Counted from the first letter of the stretch, positions 1-7,428 are shown. The stretch: DNA of 20,602 nt from Clostridiales bacterium UBA2432 (GCA_002342805.1 DDQW01000103.1:41828-62429), one strand, 5' to 3'. Numbers and translations: made by a program. The notes: generated by a model from the letters alone, not told the origin.

Positions 1-14
1 ATTGAGGTGATGGT

Positions 15-1379
15 ATGTTTTTTGGAAGAAAAAAGGAACTAAAATATCTAAAAGGTATATATGACTCGAAGCAGGCAGAATTTGTTACCTTATACGGACG
101 TCGCAGAATTGGGAAGACCGAATTGTTGAAACAGGCATATCTTGAAGAAAACCATATTTTTTATAGTGCCAAGGAATGTACGGATTATGAGCAATTAAGA
201 TCTTTATCAGAAAAAATATTAGGCAAAGATAAATATTTTGATCGATGGGAAACTTTATTGAAGCATATTCAGGAGTTGGCATCCCGAGAAAAATTGGTTT
301 TAATATTAGATGAGTTTCCTTATATGGTTAAGGGAAATCCGGCTTTGCCATCTATTTTGCAAAATGCGTGGGATCATGGACTAAAAGACACAAGGATTAA
401 AATAATCATTTGTGGTTCAAGCATGAGTTTTATGGAAAAAGAAGTGTTAAGTGAAAAAAATCCCTTGTATGGGCGTATGACAGGTATTTATAAAGTTGAT
501 GAATTGACTTTTGGTGAAATGAAACTATTTTTTCCAAGCTATAATGATGAACAGATATTATCGGTCTATAGCATACTTGGTGGGGTTCCGCACTATCTAT
601 TACAATTCAATCATGAGAAATCCATTGAGGAGAATATATGTGAGAGAATTTTGAGTAAAGGTAGTGTGTTATATAATGAAGTGGATTTTTTATTGAAGCA
701 GGAATTAAGAGAACCTCAAGTATATTATACAATTATTGAAAAAATTGCAATGGGTTCTACTAAGCTAAATGAAATACATACAAAAACACAAATAAGTACG
801 AGTAAACTATCCGTCTATTTAAAAAATCTTATTGAGTTAGGAATCATTGAAAAAGAATATCCTGTTACGGAACGATTGAAGGTTAGAGTTAATCTTCATT
901 CCGGTATATATAAATTATCGACCCATTTTTTCTTGTTTTATTTTCGATTTGTATTCCCGAACATATCTGACCTTGAAGAAGGTTTAGTTCAAGACGTTTA
1001 TTCATATGACATTCAACCAGATCTTTCTTCATACGTTGGACCTATATACGAAAAAGTTTGTAGGACCTTACTCATAGAAAAAATACGAACGGAGAAGTAT
1101 CCATACCGAATCAAATATATCGGCAGATGGTGGGACAAGCAGCAAGAGATTGATATTTTGGGGTTTACGGAAGATAGATATATTATTGGCGAATGTAAAT
1201 GGAGAAACAAAAAATTGGGTATAGATGTTTATAAAAACATGAAGTTAAAAACAGAGAGTAATTTTAGGGTTGATGACGTCCATTATTATTTATTTTCAAA
1301 AAGTGGATTTACAAAGGAATTGCTGGAAGAAGAAAACAAAAATGACCATCTTCATTTGTTTGAATCCATTACTATTTAA
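15..1379 (+). CDS. AAA ATPase (archaeal-type ATPase domain) with C-terminal DUF234 nuclease-like domain
   Basis: This 454-residue protein has the two-part build of the archaeal-type ATPase/DUF234 family. The N-terminal P-loop ATPase shows a Walker A GRRRIGKT ending in Lys34-Thr35, a Walker B LVLILDE with Asp99-Glu100, and a sensor-like IIICGSS at 130-136. Residues about 235-290 look like a winged helix. The C-terminal part has a PD-(D/E)XK-like pattern: Glu345, Asp380 in EIDILGF, and Glu393/Lys395 in GECKW, so the nuclease motif appears intact. The ATG at 15 is preceded by GAGGTGA 5 nt upstream. The family is common in archaea and anaerobic bacteria, and its substrate is not established. The gene stands alone here, with a new promoter after it. 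Family membership is fairly sure; DNA cleavage is inference from motifs. Confidence 0.85.
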   Translation: MFFGRKKELKYLKGIYDSKQAEFVTLYGRRRIGKTELLKQAYLEENHIFYSAKECTDYEQLRSLSEKILGKDKYFDRWETLLKHIQELASREKLVLILDEFPYMVKGNPALPSILQNAWDHGLKDTRIKIIICGSSMSFMEKEVLSEKNPLYGRMTGIYKVDELTFGEMKLFFPSYNDEQILSVYSILGGVPHYLLQFNHEKSIEENICERILSKGSVLYNEVDFLLKQELREPQVYYTIIEKIAMGSTKLNEIHTKTQISTSKLSVYLKNLIELGIIEKEYPVTERLKVRVNLHSGIYKLSTHFFLFYFRFVFPNISDLEEGLVQDVYSYDIQPDLSSYVGPIYEKVCRTLLIEKIRTEKYPYRIKYIGRWWDKQQEIDILGFTEDRYIIGECKWRNKKLGIDVYKNMKLKTESNFRVDDVHYYLFSKSGFTKELLEEENKNDHLHLFESITI

Positions 1380-1401
1380 AATGTTTTACCATAAAATTTA
1401 C

Positions 1402-1430
1402 TTGACAAGTATATTCACATCCGATATTCT
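1402..1430 (+). promoter_or_regulatory. Sigma-A-type promoter for the MutS-like gene leader
   Basis: The -35 box is TTGACA at 1402-1407 and the -10 box is TATTCT at 1425-1430, with a 17-nt spacer. Transcription would begin near 1437, giving a leader of about 248 nt before the ATG at 1685. Confidence 0.7.
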
Positions 1431-1470
1431 AAAAGGGTAAATTAAAATATAGGAATGAAGAGGTAATTTT

Positions 1471-1497
1471 ATGTATGTGTCTTATTCAGTTGAATAA
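1471..1497 (+). CDS. Possible leader peptide MYVSYSVE (8 codons)
   Basis: An ATG at 1471 lies 8 nt after a weak ribosome binding site (AGAGG). It reads eight codons (MYVSYSVE) to a TAA at 1495-1497. The stop falls inside the right arm of the hairpin at 1480-1499, so a ribosome on this ORF would prevent that hairpin from forming. This is too short to assess by codon use and could be chance. I include it because it sits between a consensus promoter and a terminator-like hairpin. Confidence 0.25.
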   Translation: MYVSYSVE

Positions 1498-1612
1498 GAA
1501 TTGAATAATTATTGTAACTAGATTTTCAGGTACACTTAAGAGAGTGGGCTTGTCTATTTTGTGTGCAAAATTAACATACATACTATAATTTCGTCTTTAA
1601 CAATGGCTATTT

Positions 1613-1654
1613 AAGGCTCGTAGATTGTATCTATGGGCCTTTGTGTGTTTTTTT
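1613..1654 (+). terminator. Terminator-like stem-loop in the MutS-like gene leader (possible attenuator)
   Basis: The arms 1613-1625 and 1629-1641 pair over 13 bp with two G-U wobbles around a TGT loop. They are followed by a T-rich stretch with seven Ts at 1648-1654. The T-run starts 6 nt after the stem, which is less than ideal for an intrinsic terminator. It lies inside the leader of the next gene, so it could end a short transcript or act as an attenuator. Confidence 0.55.
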
Positions 1655-1684
1655 GCATACCCAAAATTAGTGGAGGTAAAGAAC

Positions 1685-3616
1685 ATGGAAAAAACAATGT
1701 TAGAGACACTCGAATATAATAAAATTATTGAAAGTATTGAAGCGTTTGCTATTTGTGATGAAGCAAAATCAGAAATAGGTAAACTTCATCCGACAACGGA
1801 TTATGAACGAATACAGCAACTCATGGATGAAACAAGTGAAGCTAGAGAAATCTTAAATGCATCAACGTCCATTCCCTTATTAGGAAATAATCATATAGAG
1901 CAACTACTCATTAAAGTTGAGAAAAACGGAATTCTCCAGCCGAATGAACTTGAGAGTATAGGGCACATGATGGTAACAACAGATAAAATGAAGCGGTTTA
2001 TGCAAGACCATCATTTTTTAGCTCCGACAATCACAACATATGCATCAAGCATGTTTGAGTATAAAGATATTAAGAATGAAATCAATCGCTGTATCTATCA
2101 ACATCGTGTAGATGACAAAGCTAGTCAAAACTTGGGAAAAATACGAAAGCAAAAAAGTATCCTTGAAGCCCGTATGAAAACAAAGCTTGATACAATGACA
2201 AAATCATCGAATATTAAGAAATATCTACAAGACCAGACTGTAACGGTTAAAAATAATCGATATGTCCTTCAAGTCAAGGCTAATTATAAACAAATGGTGC
2301 CGGGAGTAGTTGTTGAAAAATCAACAACCGGTTCAACGTATTTTATTGAACCCACGGCAATCAACCGTTATCAAGAAGAGCTTCAACATTTGAATATTGA
2401 AGAAGAACAAGAAGTCTATCAAATATTGGCCTATTTAACCGCCCTAATTTATGAGGATATGGTAGGGATTAAGATTACCTTAGAAACATTTATTGCCTAT
2501 GATGTTATTTTTGCCAAGGCAAAGTATAGTCACTCCATAGATGGGAAAAAAGTGAGTGTAAATACGTCCAATAAGACCAGAATTATTAATGGACGACACC
2601 CACTTCTTGGTAATGAAGCAGTTCCATTAAATTTCGAAATCGGTCGAGACTATCAAGGACTAGTAATCACCGGTCCCAATACCGGCGGAAAAACCGTCGC
2701 ATTAAAAACTGTGGGCCTATTTACTGCAATGGTACAATCCGGATTACATGTGCCTGTCGATGAAGCTAGTGAATTTGGGATTTACGGCCAAATTCTTGTT
2801 GATATTGGTGACGGACAGAGTATCGAACAATCATTAAGTACATTTTCAGCCCATATTCAGCAGATTATTCGTATACTCAAATCAGCAAATCCATACAGTT
2901 TAGTTATTCTTGATGAAATCGGATCAGGAACAGATCCGGTTGAAGGAGAGGGTTTGGCCATTGCAATACTCGAAACATTACACGAACGAGGAGCAACCAT
3001 CCTTGCCACCAGTCATTATGGAAAAGTCAAAACCTTTGCAAGAGATCATAAGGGATTCATTAACGGTAAGATGGATTTTGATATTGCAACGCTAAAACCA
3101 ACCTATCAATTAATTATGGGAGAGGCAGGAGAGAGCAACGCATTTGTTATAGCCCTTAGACTAGGCATGGAAGCTCATATCATTAATCGTGCGCATTTAG
3201 AAACATATGGACAAGCACATAACTATAATGCAGATAGTGAATTATTTGCTTCCAAAGAAATTGTGACGGCAATAAAATCCAAGAAACCTAAAGCTATGGA
3301 AAAAAGTATCCAAATACAAGGTGAAGATAGGTTATACCAACGTGGAGATCAAGTCACTATTCCATCCATGCATTCAAAAGGAATCGTTTACCAAGCAGAG
3401 AATTATAAAAAAGAAGTTATCGTCATGATTGAGGATAAAAAAACAACCCTTCATCGACGTCTCTTGAACTTGAAGATACCTGCAGAACAACTATATCCGG
3501 AAGGCTATGACTTTGATATTTTGTTCAAATCAAAAGAATATCGTAAACAAGATAAACTTATGAGTAGAAAGTATGTCAAAGATAGGGTGTTTGAGGTTGA
3601 TACAAAAGATTTATAA
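1685..3616 (+). CDS. MutS2-like ATPase lacking the coiled-coil arm and Smr domain
   Basis: This 643-residue protein belongs to the MutS family and is closest in layout to MutS2. The N-terminal part has the MutS2-type core segments. The ATPase shows Walker A GPNTGGKT (330-337), the family signature DIGDGQSIEQSLSTFSAH (373-390) and Walker B LVILDE (406-411) running into GSGTDPVEGEG. MutS2 is usually about 780 residues; here the stretch after the ATPase is short, a small KOW-like beta segment (about 550-597) follows, and the Smr nuclease domain is absent. I chose the ATG at 1685 because GGAGG lies just upstream and MEKTMLETLEYNKI matches the family start; a TTG 60 nt upstream is in frame but overlaps the terminator stem. 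Bacillus subtilis MutS2 is known to act on collided ribosomes, so a role in recombination control or ribosome rescue is possible. Family sure, role uncertain. Confidence 0.9.
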   Translation: MEKTMLETLEYNKIIESIEAFAICDEAKSEIGKLHPTTDYERIQQLMDETSEAREILNASTSIPLLGNNHIEQLLIKVEKNGILQPNELESIGHMMVTTDKMKRFMQDHHFLAPTITTYASSMFEYKDIKNEINRCIYQHRVDDKASQNLGKIRKQKSILEARMKTKLDTMTKSSNIKKYLQDQTVTVKNNRYVLQVKANYKQMVPGVVVEKSTTGSTYFIEPTAINRYQEELQHLNIEEEQEVYQILAYLTALIYEDMVGIKITLETFIAYDVIFAKAKYSHSIDGKKVSVNTSNKTRIINGRHPLLGNEAVPLNFEIGRDYQGLVITGPNTGGKTVALKTVGLFTAMVQSGLHVPVDEASEFGIYGQILVDIGDGQSIEQSLSTFSAHIQQIIRILKSANPYSLVILDEIGSGTDPVEGEGLAIAILETLHERGATILATSHYGKVKTFARDHKGFINGKMDFDIATLKPTYQLIMGEAGESNAFVIALRLGMEAHIINRAHLETYGQAHNYNADSELFASKEIVTAIKSKKPKAMEKSIQIQGEDRLYQRGDQVTIPSMHSKGIVYQAENYKKEVIVMIEDKKTTLHRRLLNLKIPAEQLYPEGYDFDILFKSKEYRKQDKLMSRKYVKDRVFEVDTKDL

Positions 3617-3693
3617 GGTTTTTCACGATTCCCAGATGGACCATAATCTGTTATCATAAGTATAAACAGGTGGATGAATTTAGGAGGAAAGAG

Positions 3694-4644
3694 ATGATGA
3701 ATGTAACAAGGTTGAACGAAAAAATTCGAGTAAAGCAACGTGAGATCGAAGAGAATAAGATTCTTATCGATCGGCTTCGCAAAGCTAAAAAATCCTTAGA
3801 TGACCGACTTGAAGAAAAAAAGCATATTGAAGAACGTTTAGAAAAAGAAAAAAAAGATGTAGCTGCGCTTAAGGGCTTAAGTTTTGCGAATCTATGGCAT
3901 TCCTTGGCCAATGATAAAACAGAGCGACTTCGTGATGAAGAAAAAGATGTTTTAAAGGTCAAGCAAGAACTTGATCGCATTGATTCCGAAATCACAGCAG
4001 AAGAGGAAAAAATCACTCAGATACAAGAAAAAATTCAACCGTCTAGAAAAATGGAAGACGGATACAAGCAACTTTTAGACGAAAAGAAAACGGCACTTCA
4101 AGAAAAGAGTACTCAGGTATGGGAGCAAATCGAAGTTATGGAGGGGCAAGTTGAAAAGTTGCTTCATGAAATGAAAGAAATCGGAGAAGCCTTAAGTGAA
4201 GGCAATAATGCCTTAAGCCAGTCCCAAGATATTTTAAAATCATTGCAGTCAGCAGCAAATTGGGGAACCTATGATATGTTCGGTGGTGGGATGCTTGCGA
4301 CAATGGCTAAGCGAGGACATATGGATGAGGCACAGAAAAAAATCTATTCATTTCAGAATACACTACGCCGCTATAATCAAGAGCTTCAAGATGTTGGAGA
4401 TGCTTACTTACCTGAATTTGAAAATGATGGATTTATGCGATTTGCAGATTGGTTTTTTGATGGTTTTTTTGTCGATTGGACGGTGCAAAGCGAAATCAAT
4501 CAAGTGAAGGAGCAAGTCCATCAAACGCATCAAGCAATAGAAAATCTTCAAGAACAATTACAAGAACGGTTTGATGAATGTGACAAGCAAATGCGTAATC
4601 TGCTAGAACAAGAAGAGGCGCTTGTCGTTAAGGCAGAAGTTTAA
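3694..4644 (+). CDS. Coiled-coil protein of unknown function
   Basis: I do not recognise a named family for this 316-residue protein. Residues about 3-185 are highly charged with heptad-like spacing, rich in Lys, Glu, Gln and Leu, and predict long coiled coils. Near the middle lies a distinct non-coil patch, WGTYDMFGGGM at 190-200, followed by MAKRGHMDEAQ. A further hydrophobic aromatic patch, FADWFFDGFFVDWTV, sits near 249-263, and a last coiled coil runs to the end. There is no signal peptide or clear membrane span. The ATG pair at 3694/3697 follows AGGAGG with 6 nt spacing; an upstream in-frame GTG at 3670 lacks such a site. The gene lies 77 nt after the MutS-like gene and 16 nt before the aminopeptidase, so it is probably co-transcribed with at least the latter. 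Confidence 0.8.
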   Translation: MMNVTRLNEKIRVKQREIEENKILIDRLRKAKKSLDDRLEEKKHIEERLEKEKKDVAALKGLSFANLWHSLANDKTERLRDEEKDVLKVKQELDRIDSEITAEEEKITQIQEKIQPSRKMEDGYKQLLDEKKTALQEKSTQVWEQIEVMEGQVEKLLHEMKEIGEALSEGNNALSQSQDILKSLQSAANWGTYDMFGGGMLATMAKRGHMDEAQKKIYSFQNTLRRYNQELQDVGDAYLPEFENDGFMRFADWFFDGFFVDWTVQSEINQVKEQVHQTHQAIENLQEQLQERFDECDKQMRNLLEQEEALVVKAEV

Positions 4645-4660
4645 GTTAGAAAGGAAATAT

Positions 4661-5953
4661 ATGGATATAATACAAGATTATTTTAATTTTATGAAGACAG
4701 CGACAACCGCAGTTCAAACAATAGATACTGTGGAACAACGACTGATTAAGAATGATTTTGAAGAAATAAACTTAGAAGATTTATGGATGTTAGAGCCGGG
4801 AGGAAAATACTATGTGTCTCCCTATCCCTCAATGATGATTGCTTTTACCATGGGGAAATCTCGCTTTATTACTAAAGGCTTTAATATCATTGTCGCCCAT
4901 ACAGATAACCCGGCACTTCGTATTAAACCGGTTCCGGAAATTGTCGAAGAAGGTATGTTAACGCTTAATGTCGAAAAGTATGGAGGTCCAATCCTAAATA
5001 CATGGTTTGACCGCCCTTTATCGATAGCAGGACGCATTGCAGTGAAAAGTGACCAAATATTAAAACCTAACATATTACATGTCGACCTTCAACGTCCGAT
5101 TTTGACATTGCCTAATATTGCGATTCATATGAATAAAGGCGTCAATCAAGGCCAAGAGATCAAAGTTCAAAAAGAAATGAAACCTTTAATCGCAAATTTA
5201 ATTGAAGACCAAGTGGGTAAAGACTACCTGCTAAATCTTGTTGCAGATGAATTGGATATCAATCCGTCAAATATTTTAGATATGGACCTATATGTATACT
5301 GTGCAGAAGAAGGCTTGCTTGTTGGTGCCAATGAGGAATATATTTCGTGTCCGCGTATTGATGACTTAGCTATGGTTTATGCTGCAATGGAATCTCTCCT
5401 TGAATCCGATCACAATGAAGGTATAAATATGGCAGTATTTTTTGACAATGAAGAGATAGGCAGCATGACAAAACAAGGGGCAGACTCCATACTTTTAGCC
5501 ACCGTCCTTGATCGTATTCGTATGGGAATGAACCGTACACAAGAGCAGTTTTCTCGACAAACCATGGAGAGCTTCATCATCTCAGCAGATGGTGCTCATG
5601 GATTGCATCCAAACTATAAGGAGAAAAATGACCTAACCAGTAAACCGGTGATTAATGAAGGCATTGCCATAAAAATTAGTGGAAATAAATCCTATGCATC
5701 TGAAGTTGAGTCCATTGGCGCATTTCAACAACTCTGTGAGCATGCCGGTATTAAATACCAAAAGTTCATTAACCATTCTGATGAAGCGGGTGGAAAAACA
5801 CTAGGACCCATTCTTACACAATATATGCCGGTACATGTTGTCGATGTTGGTGTACCTATGCTTGCAATGCATTCGACGCGTGAGCTTATGGGGAAACAGG
5901 ACTTTTTGGATACACTAGAGATTTTTAAAAACTTTTATAAACTTCATGAATAA
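4661..5953 (+). CDS. M18 family aminopeptidase (zinc metallopeptidase)
   Basis: This 430-residue cytoplasmic enzyme removes N-terminal residues, typically acidic ones, from peptides. The M18 pattern is complete: His80 and Asp82 in AHTDNP, bridging Asp234 in CPRIDDLA, catalytic Glu264 and ligand Glu265 in FDNEEIGS, Asp310 in SADGAHGLHPN, and His404 in MHSTRE. The FDRPLSIAGR segment (116-125) is also typical. Assignments of metal ligands follow the known M18 structures. The ATG at 4661 is preceded by GAAAGGA with 5 nt spacing; a TTG at 4622 in the same frame overlaps the previous gene and is less likely. It follows the coiled-coil gene by 16 nt, suggesting an operon. Length is close to the usual 430-470 residues, and all catalytic residues are present. 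Confidence 0.95.
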   Translation: MDIIQDYFNFMKTATTAVQTIDTVEQRLIKNDFEEINLEDLWMLEPGGKYYVSPYPSMMIAFTMGKSRFITKGFNIIVAHTDNPALRIKPVPEIVEEGMLTLNVEKYGGPILNTWFDRPLSIAGRIAVKSDQILKPNILHVDLQRPILTLPNIAIHMNKGVNQGQEIKVQKEMKPLIANLIEDQVGKDYLLNLVADELDINPSNILDMDLYVYCAEEGLLVGANEEYISCPRIDDLAMVYAAMESLLESDHNEGINMAVFFDNEEIGSMTKQGADSILLATVLDRIRMGMNRTQEQFSRQTMESFIISADGAHGLHPNYKEKNDLTSKPVINEGIAIKISGNKSYASEVESIGAFQQLCEHAGIKYQKFINHSDEAGGKTLGPILTQYMPVHVVDVGVPMLAMHSTRELMGKQDFLDTLEIFKNFYKLHE

Positions 5954-5982
5954 TAATTCGTTTGAACATCAAGATAATTGCA

Positions 5983-6011
5983 TTGCATCACTTTGAAGCG
6001 TATGCTATAAT
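5983..6011 (+). promoter_or_regulatory. Extended -10 promoter for the DegV gene
   Basis: TTGCAT at 5983-5988 and TATAAT at 6006-6011 are 17 nt apart, with a TG one base before the -10 box. Transcription would begin near 6018. The leader carries a small 5-bp hairpin (6032-6036 with 6042-6046) just before the ribosome binding site. Confidence 0.75.
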
Positions 6012-6066
6012 ATATGGTAATTAATACTACATCTCGATTTGCGAGAAAGATAAGGAGAAATGCTTC

Positions 6067-6906
6067 ATGAAATATAAAATTATAGGTGACAGTTCATGTG
6101 ATGTAACAGATGCAATGCGGGAAGTTATGAATATCGAGCTTGTGCCACTCACGTTAGAAGTCGACGGAATACGCTATGTTGATAATGATGAGCTAGACGT
6201 GGCCAATTATTTAGAAAAAGCAAATTCGAGTTCGATGGTGCCAAAATCATCCTGTCCATCACCAGATGATTATATGAAGGCCATTGAAGGTGAAGAAGAA
6301 GCGGTATTTATCATTACATTAAGCTCAGAGCTTAGTGGAAGTTATGGAAGTGCCATGCTGGCAAAAAGTATGTTCCAAGAAAAGCAACCTGAGAAGAAAA
6401 TACATGTATTCGATAGCCGGAGTGCAGTTTCAGCAGAAGTTCTTATCGCTTTAAAAGTACAAGAATGCATCGAAGCAGGCATGGAATTTGAAGAGATTGT
6501 TAAAATCGGTGAAAAGTTTCGTGAGGAAATGCAAACGATTTTTGTGTTGGAAAAAATTGATCATTTACAAAAAGCAGGTCGTATGTCAAAAATGAAGGCA
6601 ACGATTGCAAATGTTTTAAAAATAAAGCTGATTCTTCAAGCAACAGATAAAGGTGAAATTGACCTTGTCTCTCAAGCAAGAGGAACAAAAAAAGCCATCG
6701 ATAAAATGATACAAACCATTGGTGAACTTGGAACAGTAACAAAAGACAAAGTCATCGTGGTTGCTCATTGCCAAGCGCAAGAACGTGGAGAGCAAGTCAA
6801 AGAAAAGATTCAAGAACTTTATGACTTCAAGGAAGTTATCCTTATAGCAATGAAAGGCTTAAGTTCTAACTATGCTAATATTGGTGGGATCGTAATAGCT
6901 TATTAA
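6067..6906 (+). CDS. DegV family fatty-acid-binding protein
   Basis: The 279-residue protein has the DegV fold signatures: N-terminal DSSCDVT (8-14), PKSSCPSPDDY (59-69), LSSELSGSY (85-93), DSRSAVSAE, and the KAGRMSKMKA segment near residues 168-177. Family members bind a fatty acid in a buried pocket and many partner with a FakA-type kinase to feed exogenous fatty acids into phospholipids; no FakA is visible nearby. The conserved serines that hold the carboxylate in known structures fall in the second and third motifs. The start follows AAGGAG with 9 nt spacing. The gene has its own promoter and is followed by the first large palindrome, whose T-rich right arm could serve as a terminator. 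Family assignment is secure; ligand is not known. Confidence 0.95.
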   Translation: MKYKIIGDSSCDVTDAMREVMNIELVPLTLEVDGIRYVDNDELDVANYLEKANSSSMVPKSSCPSPDDYMKAIEGEEEAVFIITLSSELSGSYGSAMLAKSMFQEKQPEKKIHVFDSRSAVSAEVLIALKVQECIEAGMEFEEIVKIGEKFREEMQTIFVLEKIDHLQKAGRMSKMKATIANVLKIKLILQATDKGEIDLVSQARGTKKAIDKMIQTIGELGTVTKDKVIVVAHCQAQERGEQVKEKIQELYDFKEVILIAMKGLSSNYANIGGIVIAY

Positions 6907-6911
6907 TAAAA

Positions 6912-7133
6912 AATACTAACCTATAATAAGATTCTTCACACATAAAATTTTCGTGGATTTATTTCACTAAGTATTTCTATAGCATATAAAAAGATAATGC
7001 AACGGATTCCAAACTCACTTCGTTCAAACAGAGGAATCCTTTAATTGCATTATCTTTTTAATTTGCCAAGAAATACTAAGTTCATAAAAAACTCAAATTT
7101 TATATATGAAAATCTTAATAAATAGTAAGTATT
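6912..7133. repeat. Large imperfect palindrome, element 1
   Basis: A fold-back structure of about 222 nt fills most of the space after the DegV gene. The inner arms 6987-7002 and 7045-7060 pair perfectly over 16 bp. The middle arms 6967-6978 and 7069-7080 match at 11 of 12 positions. The outer arms, about 6927-6950 with 7095-7117, match at roughly 21 positions with a few mismatches and one gap, and similarity continues to 6912/7133. Gaps between arms are of near-equal length on both sides, so the two halves are colinear inverted copies. The apex is the shared 41-nt core (7001-7041). The right inner arm ends in TCTTTTT, so it may terminate transcription. It is not a coding region. Confidence 0.85.
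7001..7041 (+). repeat. Conserved 41-nt core repeat, copy 1
   Basis: This apex sequence contains GGATTCC (7004-7010) and GGAATCC (7033-7039), which pair to close a loop containing AAACTCACT and CGTTCAAACAG. It is identical at 39 of 41 positions to the reverse complement of 7260-7300. The two differences are in or at the edge of the loop (T/G and A/T). Confidence 0.9.
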
Positions 7134-7179
7134 CATACCCACAAAACTCTATTTAGTATGAGATGAAAATAGCAAGGTT

Positions 7180-7376
7180 TTGGATAGGTGGGGGATTAAT
7201 TTTGAGTTTTTTCATGAGTCTTAGAGATTCATTTGCTGAGGCGGTGGCGGATACAAAAGAAGGATTCCACTGTTTGAACGCAGTGAGTTTGGAATCCGTT
7301 GTATCCGTCACCGCCTCAGTAGATAGAATCTCTTGAAGAAATGAATCTGCGAATAATTTATCCCCCACCTATTCAA
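7180..7376. repeat. Large imperfect palindrome, element 2
   Basis: A second fold-back structure of about 197 nt with the same plan but different arm sequence. The central arms 7236-7254 and 7301-7319 pair over 19 bp with a single G-T wobble. The middle arms 7223-7230 and 7326-7333 pair over 8 bp; 7225-7234 can alternatively pair with 7339-7348 over 10 bp. The outer arms 7180-7195 and 7361-7376 pair over 16 bp with one wobble. The full arms of about 75 nt align end to end with one single-base gap near the core and another in the outer part. A 71-codon minus-strand reading frame through this palindrome has no ribosome binding site or family resemblance and was not called. Confidence 0.88.
7260..7300 (-). 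repeat. Conserved 41-nt core repeat, copy 2 (inverted)
   Basis: Read on the minus strand, this segment matches the core at 7001-7041 at 39 of 41 positions. GGATTCCA (7262-7269) and TGGAATCC (7290-7297) pair over 8 bp. CACTG (7268-7272) and CAGTG (7281-7285) offer a competing inner pairing. Confidence 0.9.
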
Positions 7377-7399
7377 TAAATAGCTTATTATCAACTCCC

Positions 7400-7428
7400 T
7401 TGCTTTCTATATAAACTAAGAGTATAAT
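7400..7428 (+). promoter_or_regulatory. Promoter for the PHP phosphatase/YerC operon
   Basis: TTGCTT at 7400-7405 and TATAAT at 7423-7428 are separated by 17 nt. Transcription would begin near 7435, just after the second palindrome. Confidence 0.7.

Larger units (their letters stand above)
1380..1684 (+). promoter_or_regulatory. Long leader upstream of the MutS-like gene: promoter, mini-ORF, hairpin, terminator-like stem-loop
   Basis: This 305-nt gap holds no full gene but is organised as a regulated leader. A TTGACA box (1402-1407) and TATTCT (1425-1430), 17 nt apart, would start transcription near 1437. An 8-bp hairpin with loop AGTT lies at 1480-1499, overlapping the end of a possible 8-codon ORF (1471-1497). 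A second TATAAT lies at 1584-1589 without a good -35. A 13-bp terminator-like stem-loop follows at 1613-1641, with a T-run at 1648-1654, 30 nt before the ATG at 1685. The parts are visible in the sequence; attenuation is inference. I saw no T-box, SAM, TPP, purine or other riboswitch consensus that I know. Confidence 0.55.

Noticed and set aside
1437..1660. Known riboswitch, T-box, 6S or SRP RNA in the MutS-like leader
   Set aside because: No T-box sequence, no purine, SAM or TPP motif and no SRP or 6S signature could be recognised by eye.
1625..1684. TTG start extending the MutS-like protein by 20 residues
   Set aside because: It lies in the terminator-like stem, lacks a ribosome binding site and does not resemble the family N-terminus; the ATG at 1685 has GGAGG.
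3654..4016. 120-codon minus-strand serine-rich frame
   Set aside because: It is a shadow of the lysine/glutamate-rich coiled-coil gene on the plus strand.
7153..7368. 71-codon minus-strand reading frame within the second palindrome
   Set aside because: It lies wholly inside the inverted repeat, has no ribosome binding site and no recognisable protein pattern.
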